Source: Bathynomus jamesi (lineage: Eukaryota; Arthropoda; Malacostraca; Isopoda; Cirolanidae). From it: 64,000 nt of DNA. Below the pieces are notes generated by a model. That model was given only the letters and a program-made list of their open reading frames with translations, was not told the origin of the DNA and made no database searches. The position numbers were made by a program, and so were the translations under genes. The first letter of the stretch is position 1. The number at the start of each line of letters is the position of its first letter. Positions 24,171 through 34,945 of the stretch are shown here, piece after piece. The stretch spans positions 40,518 to 104,517 of the forward strand of contig JAJOZX010012283.1 in the NCBI GenBank assembly GCA_023014485.1, read 5' to 3'.

Positions 24171-24581
24171 GTGCTTATAGAACTACTCAGTCTCGCCCAA
24201 AACCACGATTGCCCGGGATATGGGATACTCCTTATTTCGGGGGGCGTTTGACCTCCAATGACCTTGAGTATTGACGAATGTGGGTCAAAACGACTCCCAA
24301 AGTATCTGCAACCCCTCCAGATCGACTCATCATCCTAAAAAAACCTAGAAATGATACCAAGATCATCAAAATCCATCAAGTATTGACCAGGATATGGGAT
24401 TTTTCAGTTTCGCCGGCCATCTTGGAAAATTGCGGCCATATTGAAAAAGCAAAGCGGGGATCAGGTGTACACCCGATGGATTCTTGAATGGGGTGGTATT
24501 AAGCTTTCAAAATATGTAAAAATTTGCTTTATAACAAACAATGCAAGGTTCCAGTAAAATCAGGGTCTGTGCTACCGGACT
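24101..24581 (-). repeat. right terminal inverted repeat of the second Academ-like element
   Basis: Inverted partner of 21369-21876, ending CTACCGGACT at 24581. The 5' end of the gene overlaps its inner edge (24101-24170). Confidence 0.85.
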
Positions 24582-24763
24582 ATTGGGCTTACTGAATGCG
24601 AACACGCGCAGCAGCAATCCACCATCATAGTAATTAACGAAAAGGAAAGCCTGTGTAAGTACGAAACGAAAGAGTGCATAAGCCAAATACACGCGTGAAC
24701 GCTTCATCTGTCTCAAATAATGAACCTTATTAGAACGGAACTTAAGTATGATATTTCGGGAGG

Positions 24764-24797
<34 letters not shown>

Positions 24798-25227
24798 CGC
24801 TTCTCGCGAAGTCATTAATCCTCTAACATTATCCAAGTGTTACCAAAAGAATGAAAACACTTTACATTAACTGGTTCATTCATTGATACAATAACTACTC
24901 TTTAAATGATTAAGATAATTATTCACACTCCCGATCTTTGCTCAACATTTATCCAAATTCTTTATAAAGCAACCGTGGGCCCGGTGTGTGGGTGTACACA
25001 TCATTAGTTTTAACTTCCGTCAGACGCATTCATTTCTTCCTTTCAATGACTTTGAATTAGAGTGCCAAATTTTCTATATATTCCGTATAAGTGAATATCT
25101 CGACTGAATTTCCATTTCTTTCTTCATATTTCTCCGCACCACGTCTGATGCGCCCATTTCTCTATTATGCTCTTACATACCCTTACAACTTCACATTTTA
25201 GATACATACATCTACACAGTACGTAAT
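24582..25227. other. no gene seen
   Basis: Holds an A-rich run at about 24769-24795 and unassigned AT-rich sequence. Confidence 0.5.
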
Positions 25228-25325
25228 ACAGTGTTCAAAAAGAAACGCAACCCGAAACAGGAAGAAAAGGGGTAGGTTACAATGATATATGCATTTTCCA
25301 ATGGGCTGAGTTTCTTTTTGAATAC

Positions 25326-25330
<5 letters not shown>
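25228..25330. mobile_element. short mariner-like MITE
   Basis: ACAGTGTTCAAAAAGAAACG at the left is matched, inverted, by ACAGGGTATTCAAAAAGAAA at the right, leaving about 60 bp of noncoding core. It directly abuts a (GT)n tract. Confidence 0.6.
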
Positions 25331-25386
<56 letters not shown>

Positions 25387-25873
25387 TATAAAGGCAACAC
25401 CCTCGTACATTATCAATCAAATCTTGGCCACAGCGACGAAGATCCTTGAATTAAAACCAGACAAGAGAAGTTACACTAATGTTTAAAGGGAAAATCACTT
25501 TACATGTAAGCGACGGAATTTAACAACTTTAAATAATAGTAGCTTAAACTTAGAACAAATATAGAGGTTGAAGGAAGTAGTAGTAGTAGTACGAGGTATA
25601 ATTAAAATTTACTTCGGACACCCTAAGTATTAATTATAGATGACTTAAAAGAAATTGCTTTCTGAAGTCAATATGCAAATCGAGTTCCATTTATTTCATA
25701 CTCTTAATTAATCTCAGATTTCATTCCAACGAGCAAAACAACACAAAACGCAAGATAGGAAAAAAGCTCCTTTTGCAGACGGGAAGTCAGGTCGTGAGGT
25801 TTATTTAACGAAGTTTAGGAACAAGTAACCTCAACTGCTCCATACAAAGTAAAAATCTCAAAAAAGCATGTAC

Positions 25874-25920
<47 letters not shown>

Positions 25921-26138
25921 TATATATTATATATACACAAATTAAGAGAATATTCAGTGAACCTGATAAACCCACACTGTAAATTTAGTAAACTTATACA
26001 GACCATACATACAGAATGTGCACATTACCTAATGATAACCTATTCTAACCTTCGTTACTTAGGTTAATAGAAAATCCATAAAATGAATGTTTATACGGCC
26101 AATAATAAAATACAGCTACGAGTAATTCACTAATATAT

Positions 26139-26200
<62 letters not shown>

Positions 26201-27525
26201 GAGAAAGTTTATCACACTTCAAAACATTGACAATATTTAAATGCAATTATTATTATATACATATATATTTTCTTGTGTATTTTTTTCCCTCAGTTTCACT
26301 AAATTAATTTCAATCACACTTACGAGCGAAGAGAATAACAAAAAAACCTTATCACGGATTTAACGTTATGCATTGAAATAATTATGAAATACGATTCACT
26401 AATTCAAAAATTAATAAAATCTACTTTTTAAAACTTTTAAAAAGACGCAAAACTTTTTACCCATATTTCTATTCCACTTTTCGCCCCACAGAATCAAGAC
26501 ACAACTGACAGCCAATGAAGGAGACAACCTCACCTGCTCGCTCTACGAAGGTGTGCCAAATCGTATTATTAAATTAATTACTTAATAAAGCGGAAAAATA
26601 ACGCTGGCCAATGCCACCAAATATAAAAAGAAAAAAAATTTGAAATACATTTTATTTTTATAGGATAAAATAATCACCTATTGAAGTAACCAATAAAGAA
26701 AATAGGTAAAAATTCTTTTTCCTTTTAAGTGGCACTGATTCCTTAATCTCTAACCCCCCCCCCTTCTCCCACCTCCATCCCTGAGTTCTCCCCCCAAACA
26801 ACCTGTGACCTCTCTTTTAATCCCCCATTCCACGCTAAACACCTGCTCCTTCCCCACGCTCCCCGATTTCTCTTCCTTCCGCTATTTACCCCCACAGACA
26901 CTTCCACCTGAATTCCATTCTCACATTCTTCTTTCGGAGCATCCTTACACACTGAGAAGCCACCACACACACACACACACACACAGTGTTACATACATAA
27001 TGTACACACACACACACAGTGTTACATACATAATGTACACACACAATTCATACATCGAAGAAGAGTACTCATTTTCACACAGATCCCCCTTACACGCAAA
27101 TTAATACTTTCAATCATTTTGGTCTTACATTCGCACATACAGTGTGTGTGTGTGTGTGTGTGGTGTGTGTGTGTGTGTGTGTGTGTGTGTTGTGTGTGTG
27201 TGCGCGTTTTCAATTTAGCATGTTACTAATTCTCTCTTTGTAATGCACCAAAAACAGCAAGTTCAATAATTAAAAGCAGGACAGTAATTATTATCGCAAT
27301 TTCTTACACTCCATAACATTACCGATTTTTGCCCGAAAGAAAACCGAGGCTATTAAAAATAAACCCAATGTACCCACTTTACTTCTCATACCTACCCATA
27401 GAGACGACTCTCTCTCAAAGCGTGTCCCACCATTTTCAAAAAGAGAATCAAATAATGCTTACGATACACGAAAACTTAAACCGCAGTTCATTATTTCAGT
27501 CGTAAGTGAATTTAGTGGAGTTTAA
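25331..27525. other. no gene seen; microsatellite-rich
   Basis: (GT)n at 25329-25366, (TA)n at 25878-25933 and 26132-26201, (CA)n at 26966-27044 and (TG)n at 27141-27203. A C-rich patch lies at about 26750-26800. No coding region was found. Confidence 0.55.
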
Positions 27526-27670
27526 GGCCGGCCGGCCGCACACAGGATCGCCTCGAGACTCAACTGACGGACTGGGGTCGCGCGTGATTTTACATTGGCA
27601 AAATGGAAGCCTCACAACTGACGACTTGGGTCGTGACGTGAGTCGCAAGACGATCCTGTGTGCGGCCGGA
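27526..27670. mobile_element. GC-rich palindromic MITE flanked by TTAA
   Basis: GGCCGCACACAGGATCG at the left pairs with CGATCCTGTGTGCGGCC at the right. TTAA lies on both sides (27522-27525 and 27671-27674), the target duplication of piggyBac-type elements. The interior (GACGGACTGGGGTCG, CGACTTGGGTCG) is also partly palindromic and noncoding. Confidence 0.6.
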
Positions 27671-27674
27671 TTAA

Positions 27675-28690
27675 TCGCCCTGCAACGTTTTGTGGTTAAA
27701 AAAAAAAAAAAAAACCAGTCGAAATAATTAGGCGAGAAATCTGTCGAATCGCGACTGCGTCTCTCCGTGTGGTGTTAAGACTGCGTGATTACCTTCCACG
27801 GAACGCTGTAATTGTTTTATAGCAGAACAAAAACCAACAACAATAATGATGACAAAAACCCACAAAACGATTAGGAAGGCCAAATGGAGTGTGTGGGGTG
27901 GGGGAGTAAAATAAAGAGGACTTCTACTCATAAAGCCCCCCTCACCCTTATCTAAGGTTGACTCAGAGAAGCACTTGAAGAGAAGGAGGAGGACCTATCT
28001 GAAAGTGAACAGAGGTCCCTCTATCTTCTGAAAGAGGAAACCCGCCTGTAAGGGAGAGCGTTATAAGAACTCAAGACTCATCAAATCAAAGATTACCTGA
28101 AGAACCTCTCTCTCTCTCTCGTGCGCATCCCAGCAAAAGCGAGGTACGTACTTTTTTAAATCCATACATCTAGAGAACTAATTAAGCAATTAGTGTCATC
28201 TAGCCGAGAAGTGCGCGATAAGCATTTCGGTTGTAAATGAAGGATCGAAGGACGTTTTCTATCGTCATGAAATAGTGAGGTACTCCCAAACCCAACCAAA
28301 TTAAGACAAACGTACCTTTTTCGACCATAAAAATGTTCTTAGGTTTTGTATGTCAATATGGTAACGTTCCGAGGTACCAAAATTACCACACTACATCCGA
28401 ATTATCCTGCGCAAAACGTCGTTTATGCCCAGTTGCCGACGCGTATGTACCCAGGCACGAACATTAATCACGCGCATAATAAACTGTACACGTACATCCA
28501 CAAATGTACACCGAAGAAATGTACACAATGACGCGCGCGCGACTGATCACTGATAGAAAAACAATTAGTCTTTAAGACGCATAAATAAAAGGCAGGAAAC
28601 TCTTAATATTTATATTTTTAGATATTAAGACATCGAATCGTATAACGACACCAAACAAACGCACAAGGATATCTAAGCCAGAAATGCTAC

Positions 28691-28728
<38 letters not shown>

Positions 28729-28764
28729 TATATATATATTATATATTATATATATATATATATA
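27675..28764. other. no gene seen
   Basis: Unassigned sequence with a (CT)n patch at 28111-28121 and a long interrupted (TA)n tract at 28694-28766. A run of open frame at 28346-28531 shows no recognisable domain. Confidence 0.5.
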
Positions 28765-28862
28765 TACGTTGCAAATCCACAAGGAAAAAGAAAAATGATT
28801 CCAAGGCCTTTCGTGTATTCAGTGTGTTTGCATCATTCATTCATTTCACGTGTTTAATTGTG
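28765..28862 (+). repeat. partial copy of the ACGAAAGNCCTTGGAAT repeat family
   Basis: GCAAATCCACAAGGAAAAAG through CATTTCACGTGTTTAATTGT matches the outer parts of the palindrome at 40433-40604, but the CTGACGA core is missing here. Confidence 0.55.
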
Positions 28863-28894
28863 AAATATATATATATATACACACACATATATAT

Positions 28895-28939
<45 letters not shown>

Positions 28940-29539
28940 TATATATATATAATATATATAATATATATGGTATGAAATTATTTAATAAATTAGGTAGAAT
29001 CAGTTTAGCGTTGTAAAAAATTTTTGTTGGCCATATCCTATTTTGGCGTCCCAAATTATTCAAGCAACCAGTTAGGTCAACTGTACGCCCTTCACGATTG
29101 GTTAGGTTAAGTCGTGATATTTTCGTTAAAACTAACGAAAATATCATGACTTAACCTAACCAATCGTCAAGTGCGTACAGTTGACCTAACCTGCCATTCA
29201 ATTAACCTAATTAACAAAATTTGAAAGTGTTGGGGGTGCCGTTTATTTTTGGGTGGTTGAATAATTTGAGACGCCAAAATAGGATATCACTAAAAAAAAA
29301 ATTTTACGACCGTAAACTGTGATTCTACCTAAATTAGTACAGTAGACACATTCACGACGTCAAAGTGAAGAAAAAAGTTCCTATGAACGTAAATCCGCAA
29401 TCGCTTCGTTTCCGAGATACATTGCTTTTTTGCCGAGGACGATCCAATTAAATTGAAAGTCATTAAAATTTACCGAAGTTTATTTACAGCAAGTGCTCAA
29501 AATAGTTTCCCTCCATCAGAGTATATACATGGGCGGCAT

Positions 29540-29900
29540 GGTTCCGTCGCTTGGCCCCCAGGTCTCCAGACCTAAATGCAATTGACTTTTTCTTGCGGGG
29601 GTTATTTAAAAAATCTTATTTATGCGAGAGAAGTTAATAACACAGATGAATTGTGGCAACGTGTTTAACCCTTTACTGCCCAAAAGGACAAATTTCTAAC
29701 CTTTAAAATACATGCATTCATAACTTAACCCAACAAAATATTTGGCCAGTAAAGGGTTAAGATTGTTCAGAAACAATACGCAACCATGTCAGTGTTTTCG
29801 AACGGATGCGACAAAATTTCCAACGACGCGTTGATGATGTACTCGGACGCAGGGAAACCATTTTGAGCACTTGCTGTAAATAAACTTTGATAAATTTTTA
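29540..29900 (+). pseudogene. mariner-type transposase, C-terminal relic
   Basis: From about 29545 the frame reads RSPDLNAIDFFLRGLFKK, the last-catalytic-acid region of IS630/Tc1/mariner transposases. After the MITE at 29669-29756 it continues as SVFERMRQNFQRRVDDVLGR near 29790. The N-terminal DNA-binding domain and the first two catalytic acids are gone. Confidence 0.6.
29669..29756. mobile_element. 88 bp TTAA-flanked MITE nested in the mariner relic
   Basis: Runs from CCCTTTACTGCCC to GGCCAGTAAAGGG between perfect TTAA duplications (29665-29668 and 29757-29760). Ends starting CCC with a TTAA target are the hallmark of piggyBac-type MITEs. The mariner transposase relic continues on both sides. 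Confidence 0.8.
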
Positions 29901-30111
29901 TCACTTTCATTTTAATTGGATCGTCCTCGGCAAAAAAAAGCAATGTTTTCTCGGAAACAAAGCAATTGCGGATTTACTCATACGTTCATAGGAACTATTT
30001 TGTTCACTGTGACGTCCTGAATATGTATACTAATTTATGAAACATAATAACACCATATATATATATATATATAAATTATTTCACGAAAGTAACGTGAAAA
30101 ATATTTATGAT

Positions 30112-30246
30112 GAATAAAACCACGAAGGAAAGGAAACAGAATGGTACTCAAGCGCTTTCGTCTAATGACATCCTCAGGAACACTGAGGATGTCATTAGAC
30201 GAAAGCGCTTGAGCACTATTCTGTGTTCCTTTCCTTCGTGGTTTTA

Positions 30247-30249
<3 letters not shown>
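30112..30249. repeat. near-perfect palindrome of the CTGAGGA...GACGAAA motif
   Basis: The left arm AAACCACGAAGGAAAGGAAA to CATCCTCAG is mirrored by CTGAGGATGTCATTAGACGA to TTCCTTTCCTTCGTGGTTTT. A single arm of the same sequence lies at 95-172. It sits between (TA)n tracts. Confidence 0.75.

Positions 30250-30306
<57 letters not shown>
30249..30306. repeat. (TA)n microsatellite
   Basis: About 28 TA units between two palindromic repeats. Confidence 0.95.
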
Positions 30307-30308
<2 letters not shown>

Positions 30309-30704
30309 GCTGCCGCAGAAATCTGGACTCACAGGGGAAAATAGACATTATATTTTTAAAGTGAAACAAACACATTCCCAATGTCAATTTTACATATTTC
30401 AGGAAAGAAAATACCCTGATGGCTCAGTATACCAATCAAGAGAAGATGGAACTAGTATTGCTACACGTTTCCGGAAAAAGCCAGGAGGAGACATGTTAGT
30501 TATTTCACAAACATGCCTCACTCTGGCTTTTCCCGGAAACATGTAGCAATACCAGTTCCATCTTCTCTCGATTGGTATACTGAGCCATCAGGGTATTTTC
30601 TTTCCTGAAATATGTAAAATTGACATTGGGAATGTGTTTGTTTCACTTTAAAAATATAATGTCTGTTTTCCCTATGAGTCCAGACTTCTGGGACAGCCTG
30701 TATT
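30306..30704. mobile_element. palindromic element with ACAGGCTGTCCCAGAAGTC-type ends
   Basis: The right end, inverted, reads ATACAGGCTGTCCCAGAAGT and the left end is the related GCTGCCGCAGAAATCTGGAC. Arms of about 180 bp (GTGAAACAAACACATTCCCA and partner; CTGATGGCTCAGTATACCAA and partner) meet near 30505-30520. End type and size suggest a mariner-derived fold-back element. No transposase remnant was recognised. Confidence 0.65.
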
Positions 30705-30754
30705 ATGACCTTGGTCAGAATCGTTAATTCTGACGAAAGTCAAGTTTGTCATTC

Positions 30755-30990
30755 CACCTCAGACCTACAGTTTAACGTGGAATCCGAACCACGCACCAAC
30801 AGCAACCCAGCGTCTTAACCACTAGGCTACCCAGGATACCCATTTAACAACCAACTTTGTGTGTGTGTGTGTGTGTTGTGTGTGTGTGTGTGTGTGTAAG
30901 GATGAACAGATGGGTTTTGCTGCGCGCCGCCTGCCTTCACCGGGTCTAGATCCCGGGACCGATGGATTCGTAGTCAGCGACGCTAACTAC
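30755..30990 (-). repeat. dimeric tRNA-like SINE separated by (GT)n
   Basis: On the minus strand the left unit (about 30765-30840) reads TAGCCTAGTGGTTAAGACGC (A-box-like) then GTGGTTCGGATTCCACG (B-box-like). The right unit (about 30915-31000) reads TGGTGTAGTAGTTAGCGTCG then GGGATCTAGACCCGG. The (GT)n tract at 30857-30897 lies between them. A homologous two-unit copy is at 48575-48850. Confidence 0.6.
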
Positions 30991-31017
30991 TACACCACCG
31001 AAGCATATATATATATA

Positions 31018-32513
31018 CGGCGTTTCAAAACCGGTCTGCCATACTTTAGTGGGTGATATCGAGTAAAAAAGTTAATACAACATAGGTGCTATTTCCAACC
31101 GTTGCGGAGCTACGGACGTTTTAAGATGTGCAAACAACAAATCCCTACTTGTGTGTAATTCGATAGATGCAGCACTGATGGTAGTTTCGGTTAACGAAGT
31201 TACCACTACTAATCCTGTTTTTCTTTCAGTTGGTTCTGATCTGTGGTACGAGACACTGTGCTGTGCTAAGGTGAACAATCAAAATAAATCAACAGTTCAT
31301 ACCCGCTGAATACGCCGATATCAATTTCATTTATGGCTTCTGTGATGGTAACAGCAGAGTGGGAGTTGAAAAATATCGAAGGCGTTTTCCAAACTGCCGA
31401 ATACCAACAGGCAAGTGTTTAGTGACACACACCAGAGATTAAGGGAAACAGGGACAATTGTTCCACGTAACCAAGAACATGTAGCACGACGGCCCGTTGC
31501 TGTGGAGGAGCGCATACTGGACCTAGTACAACTTAGCCCATCTACCAGTGTTCGAAGGATTTCTAAACGAATTGGTGAATCCGTATCACGTGTATGGCGA
31601 GCCATACATGATGAAGGTTTGTATTCCTATCATTTGCAACATGTACAAGCTCTTCAACCCCGATGATTACGATAAATTTGTTCAATTTTGCCAGTAGATG
31701 ATTATGCATCGCCAAATTCTTAATCGCATACGGTTTAGTGATGAAGCGCAATTCATTCGGGATGGAATGAACACTAGACGAAATTCCCACTTGTGGTCTG
31801 CCGATAATCCCCACGGTATCGTTGAAAGAAACTTTCAACATCGATTCTCGATGAATGTTTGGTGCGGTGTAATTGGAGATCGGCTGATTGGACCGTTCGT
31901 TTTGGAACAATGATTAACTGCCGATATTTATCGGAACTTCCTGAACAACGAATTGCCGCTTTTGATGGAGGACATACCCTCGGAGACAAGGCGCAGGATG
32001 TTCTTTCAGCACGATGGGGCGCCACCACATTTTGGTCGTCATGTTACGGATTACTCGAATCAGCGGTACAGGAATCGTTGAATTGGTCGTACTGGTCCAA
32101 TATCGTGGCCGGGCCCCCCGAGATCTCCGGACCTAACCCCGTTACATTTCTTTTTATGGGGCCTTATGAAAAAGATTGTCTACAAGACCAAAGTACAAAT
32201 GAGAGAGGAACGCTTGCCTCGAATTATGGATGCCGCTGCTTACATACGAGAACACCCCGAAATGATTCACTGGGCAGTGGACTCTTGTTTGGCACGAGCA
32301 AGGCTGTGCATTGGTAACTGAGGCGGACACTTTGAACATTTATAAGGCGTATCTCATAAAATGTGGCAATAAATACATCAGATTAACACACTATTTTTTT
32401 CCGTTCACCTTAAAACGTCCGTAGCTCCGCAACGGTTGGAAATAGCACCGATGTTGTATTAACCTCTTTACTCGATATCACCCCCTAAAGTATGGCAGAC
32501 CGGTTTTGAAACA

Positions 32514-32516
<3 letters not shown>
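31018..32516 (+). mobile_element. mariner-related (IS630/Tc1/mariner group) transposon, 1.5 kb
   Basis: About 110 bp terminal inverted repeats beginning CGGCGTTTCAAAACCGGTCT (left) and its partner CGGTGTTTCAAAACCGGTCT (right, inverted) enclose one plus-strand transposase gene. Length and ends indicate a full-length but mutated copy. Confidence 0.8.
31285..32317 (+). pseudogene. IS630/Tc1/mariner-group DDE transposase with DUF4817-type N-terminus
   Basis: The N-terminal helix-turn-helix reads YADINFIYGFCDGNSRVGVE (from about 31301), the DUF4817 pattern common before arthropod mariner-type transposases. Next come TSVRRISKRIGESVSRVWR (second helix-turn-helix), RFSDEAQF (first catalytic Asp, about 31735), MNVWCGVIGDRLIGPFV, FFQHDGAPPHF (second Asp, about 32008) and RSPDLTPLHFF (third Asp, about 32123), about 36-39 residues apart. 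It ends with MIHWAVDSCLARARLCIGN. Frame changes near 31400, 31670, 31910 and around 32070-32110, plus stops, make it inactive. Confidence 0.8.
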
Positions 32517-32551
<35 letters not shown>

Positions 32552-32567
32552 TGTGTGTGTGTGTGTT
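32517..32567. repeat. (GT)n microsatellite
   Basis: Interrupted GT tract filling the gap between the mariner relative and the hAT element. Confidence 0.9.
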
Positions 32568-32573
32568 ATATAT

Positions 32574-33766
32574 TAGTGATGTAGCGGATGTCATTTTTTT
32601 CACATCCGCGGATGCGGATGTCTACATTTTCGTTATTTTTTAGGATATATTCGAGATTTGTTGTGTTTAACGTATATAATAAGTTATTATATAGAGAGAG
32701 CTGTAGCTATAATGTAGTATAATTGATTAATTGTACAATAATTGCTGTACTTTTCCCTGAACATATAAAATAATAGCAAGCATCTAACTAATATAGAAAT
32801 CAATTAGTGAATTCGTGTGCAAATAAATTCGTTATATTTTGTTGTTTCAGCCACAATTAAAAACCATAATTGTGTTACCCGACCTCTTTCCCCAACCTCC
32901 ACCCTTATAGAAAGAGATCTTTAATTAGCTTGATAACTATTTATATTAAGTTTAAAGTTTTATTAGGCATATTTATAAATGAGTAATTAAAATAAAGTAA
33001 ACTAAGATGTTCATCGTTTAATATTCAAACTTAATTATAGGAAGGTTATGCTTAAGGAACATTAATTTTTCTGCTTTTTCTGCTGCCAGTCTGTTTCTCT
33101 TTTCATCATATATTAATCCAGCACTGCTAAATAATCTCTCGCTTGGTACGCTTGTTGGAGGACGTGCTAAATGTTTCCTTGCAAGTTTACTCAAGTATGG
33201 ATAGATATTCTGCGTATTTTTCCACCAACTAATAGGATTGTCACATGCAGCCAGGCGTTTTTCTTGGTGATAGCTCTCGATCATTTTTACTACATCTTTT
33301 GACATTGCGTAGGTCTCGTCATCGCTGCTTGACTCAAGAAACTGAGAGATATTCTGTGATAGATTTGCTTGTTGAAGGTGTTGGTTCTGTCACTGAAACT
33401 TTTATTCTTTTGGTGGGTGGCGAAGCGACAGATTCAAGAGATTGAAGCTCTTCAACTGCTTTGCCAAGTGATGATTTAACTCGTTCTAATGTACTAGGTG
33501 AAAATAACTTAGCTTTGTAACGTGGATCTAAGTAGGTTGCAAGAGAGTAACTTCATACAAGAACAGCCTCTCGTCTTGTCGCTTGCATCACTTTTGCGCA
33601 CAATGAACTAGTTCTATTATTATAGTAGAATTTGATAATTTCCGCTTATTAATGACGTTTTATCTCAACGGTCCACATCCGCACGACATCCGCAGTCCAA
33701 AGTGCGGATGCGGATGCGAGAAAATGTGCGGATGTTCCGCGGATGCGGATGTGACCTACATCACTA
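32574..33766 (-). mobile_element. hAT transposon, internally deleted, 1.2 kb
   Basis: Ends TAGTGATGTAGCGGATGTCA and, inverted, TAGTGATGTAGGTCACATCC are hAT-type. Subterminal CGGATG repeats (hexamer GCGGAT clusters) occur at both ends. The TSD cannot be read because both flanks are TA microsatellite. It keeps only the C-terminal part of a hAT transposase, on the minus strand. Confidence 0.75.
33018..33560 (-). pseudogene. hAT transposase, C-terminal fragment with dimerisation domain
   Basis: The upstream part (about 33540-33350) reads LATYLDPRYKAKLFSPSTLE, the hAT LDPRxK signature. After a frameshift near 33345 it continues ESSSDDETYAMSKDVVKM and then the hAT C-terminal dimerisation domain: NPISWWKNTQNIYPYLSKLA, PPTSVPSERLFSSAGLIYDE, LAAEKAEKLMFLKHNLP. 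The catalytic core upstream is deleted. Confidence 0.8.
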
Positions 33767-33778
33767 ATATATATATAT

Positions 33779-34363
33779 AAAGGGTGATCCAGAGAAATGG
33801 GACCCAAAAGAAACCCCTGTAACTCAAAGTATAAGTCCTTTTATAAAATCATACGCATCATTCGAAAGAGGATAGTTACAAGTTTGTACAGGATTGTATA
33901 GGTTTTGACAATACAAGACAAGATACAAAACAAAATAAAAGTGTTAGTTAAAACTAACCCTTCAAGATGACTGCATGGACTGTGGAACAGCTGCGTTTCA
34001 TAACTGAGCAATATTATGAGCATGGAAGAAGTGTAGTTTCAGCTCAAAGATCTTTCAAGACAAATTTTCAGATGTCAAAATCACCTTCTAAGAGCTGAAA
34101 CTACACTTCTTCCATGCTCATAATATTGCTGTTATGAAACGCAGCTGTTCCACAGTCCATGCAGTCATCTTGAAGGGTTAGTTTTAACTAACACTTTTAT
34201 TTTGTTTTGTATCTTATCTTGTCTTGTATTGTCAAAACCTATACAATCCTGTACAAACTTGTAACTATCCTCTTTCGAATGATGCGTATGATTTTATAAA
34301 AGGACTTATACTTTAAGAGTTACAGGGGTTTCTTTTGGGTCCCATTTCTCTGGATCACCCTTT
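33779..34363. mobile_element. palindromic mariner-type element carrying the transposase N-terminus
   Basis: The ends AAAGGGTGATCCAGAGAAAT pair over nearly 280 bp on each side, with the turn near 34070-34085. The left arm encodes, from ATG 33967, MTAWTVEQLRFITEQYYEHG followed by RSVVSAQRSFKTNFQMSKS, the N-terminal helix-turn-helix (DUF4817 type) of a mariner-group transposase. The right arm repeats it inverted, so this is two 5' halves joined head to head. Confidence 0.8.
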
Positions 34364-34371
34364 ATATACAC

Positions 34372-34942
34372 ACAGGGTGTCCGAGAATTATCTGTACAAT
34401 TTTTGGCTGTTATTAAAAGTCAACCATGAAGTGTAGAAATTCCAGTATTCTCCCATTTTACAGAGAATCTCATTAAGTTTTTTCTGATACCAAGTTTTGA
34501 CAAGTTTTTTTAGAAATTCCAGTGTGTCCGAACATTATCTGTACAATTTCATCTTTTAATAAAATTCTTGATAACACGTAAAATTCTTAAACAAGATTAT
34601 TTAGAATCTGTATTTTCAAAAGTTTCTTTTATTAAAGTAACGTTGTTACAAACATTCGATATGTGCACCATTAGTGATTCGCAAAACATCCAATCGATAC
34701 TCCAAATGTTGCCATGTACGCTGCAGCATATCCACATCAATTCGCTCAATAGCAGCTGTGATTCTTGCTTTTAAATCATCAATGTCTGTCACCGCGTACA
34801 TTTCTAAAAAACTTGTCAAAACGTGGTATCAGAAAAAACTTGGATATTCTCTGTAAAATGGGACAACACTGGAATTTCTACACTTCATGGTTGACTTTTA
34901 ATAACAGCCAAAAATTGTACAGATAATTCTCGGACACCCGGT
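34372..34942 (-). mobile_element. mariner-type element with long TIRs and a transposase C-terminus relic
   Basis: ACAGGGTGTCCGAGAATTAT at the left and its inverted partner at 34915-34942 extend into about 140 bp arms. The left arm contains a duplicated end-like segment at 34526-34555 (GTGTCCGAACATTATCTGTA). The minus-strand interior (34815 to about 34630) reads VTDIDDLKARITAAIERIDV then DMLQRTWQHLEYRLDVLRIT, the C-terminal tail of mariner-group transposases. Confidence 0.7.
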
Positions 34943-34945
34943 ATA

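Larger units (their letters stand above)
21369..24581 (-). mobile_element. second Academ-like transposon, 3.2 kb, with about 500 bp TIRs
   Basis: Bounded by AGTCCGG...CCGGACT inverted ends; the AGTCC start is shared with the 599-5943 element. No matching target duplication was found (left flank TGC, right flank ATT). The minus-strand gene carries the same nuclease plus CXC layout as the first element but is very different in sequence, so this is another family of the same superfamily. The gene lacks the N-terminal region and begins inside the right TIR, suggesting an internally deleted derivative. Confidence 0.65.
28977..30055. mobile_element. composite mariner-type element with a palindromic left part
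   Basis: Both ends carry related sequence running from ATATATGGT to ATAAATTAG. Inside, 28984-29335 is a long imperfect palindrome centred near 29129-29135 (TCGTTAAAACTAACGA) with CCTAACCAATCG blocks. Then 29351-30022 is a mariner-type element with about 80 bp inverted repeats (ATTCACGACGTCAAAGTGAA and its partner). The mariner interior encodes transposase relics and carries a TTAA-flanked MITE. Long (TA)n lies on both sides. Confidence 0.55.
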
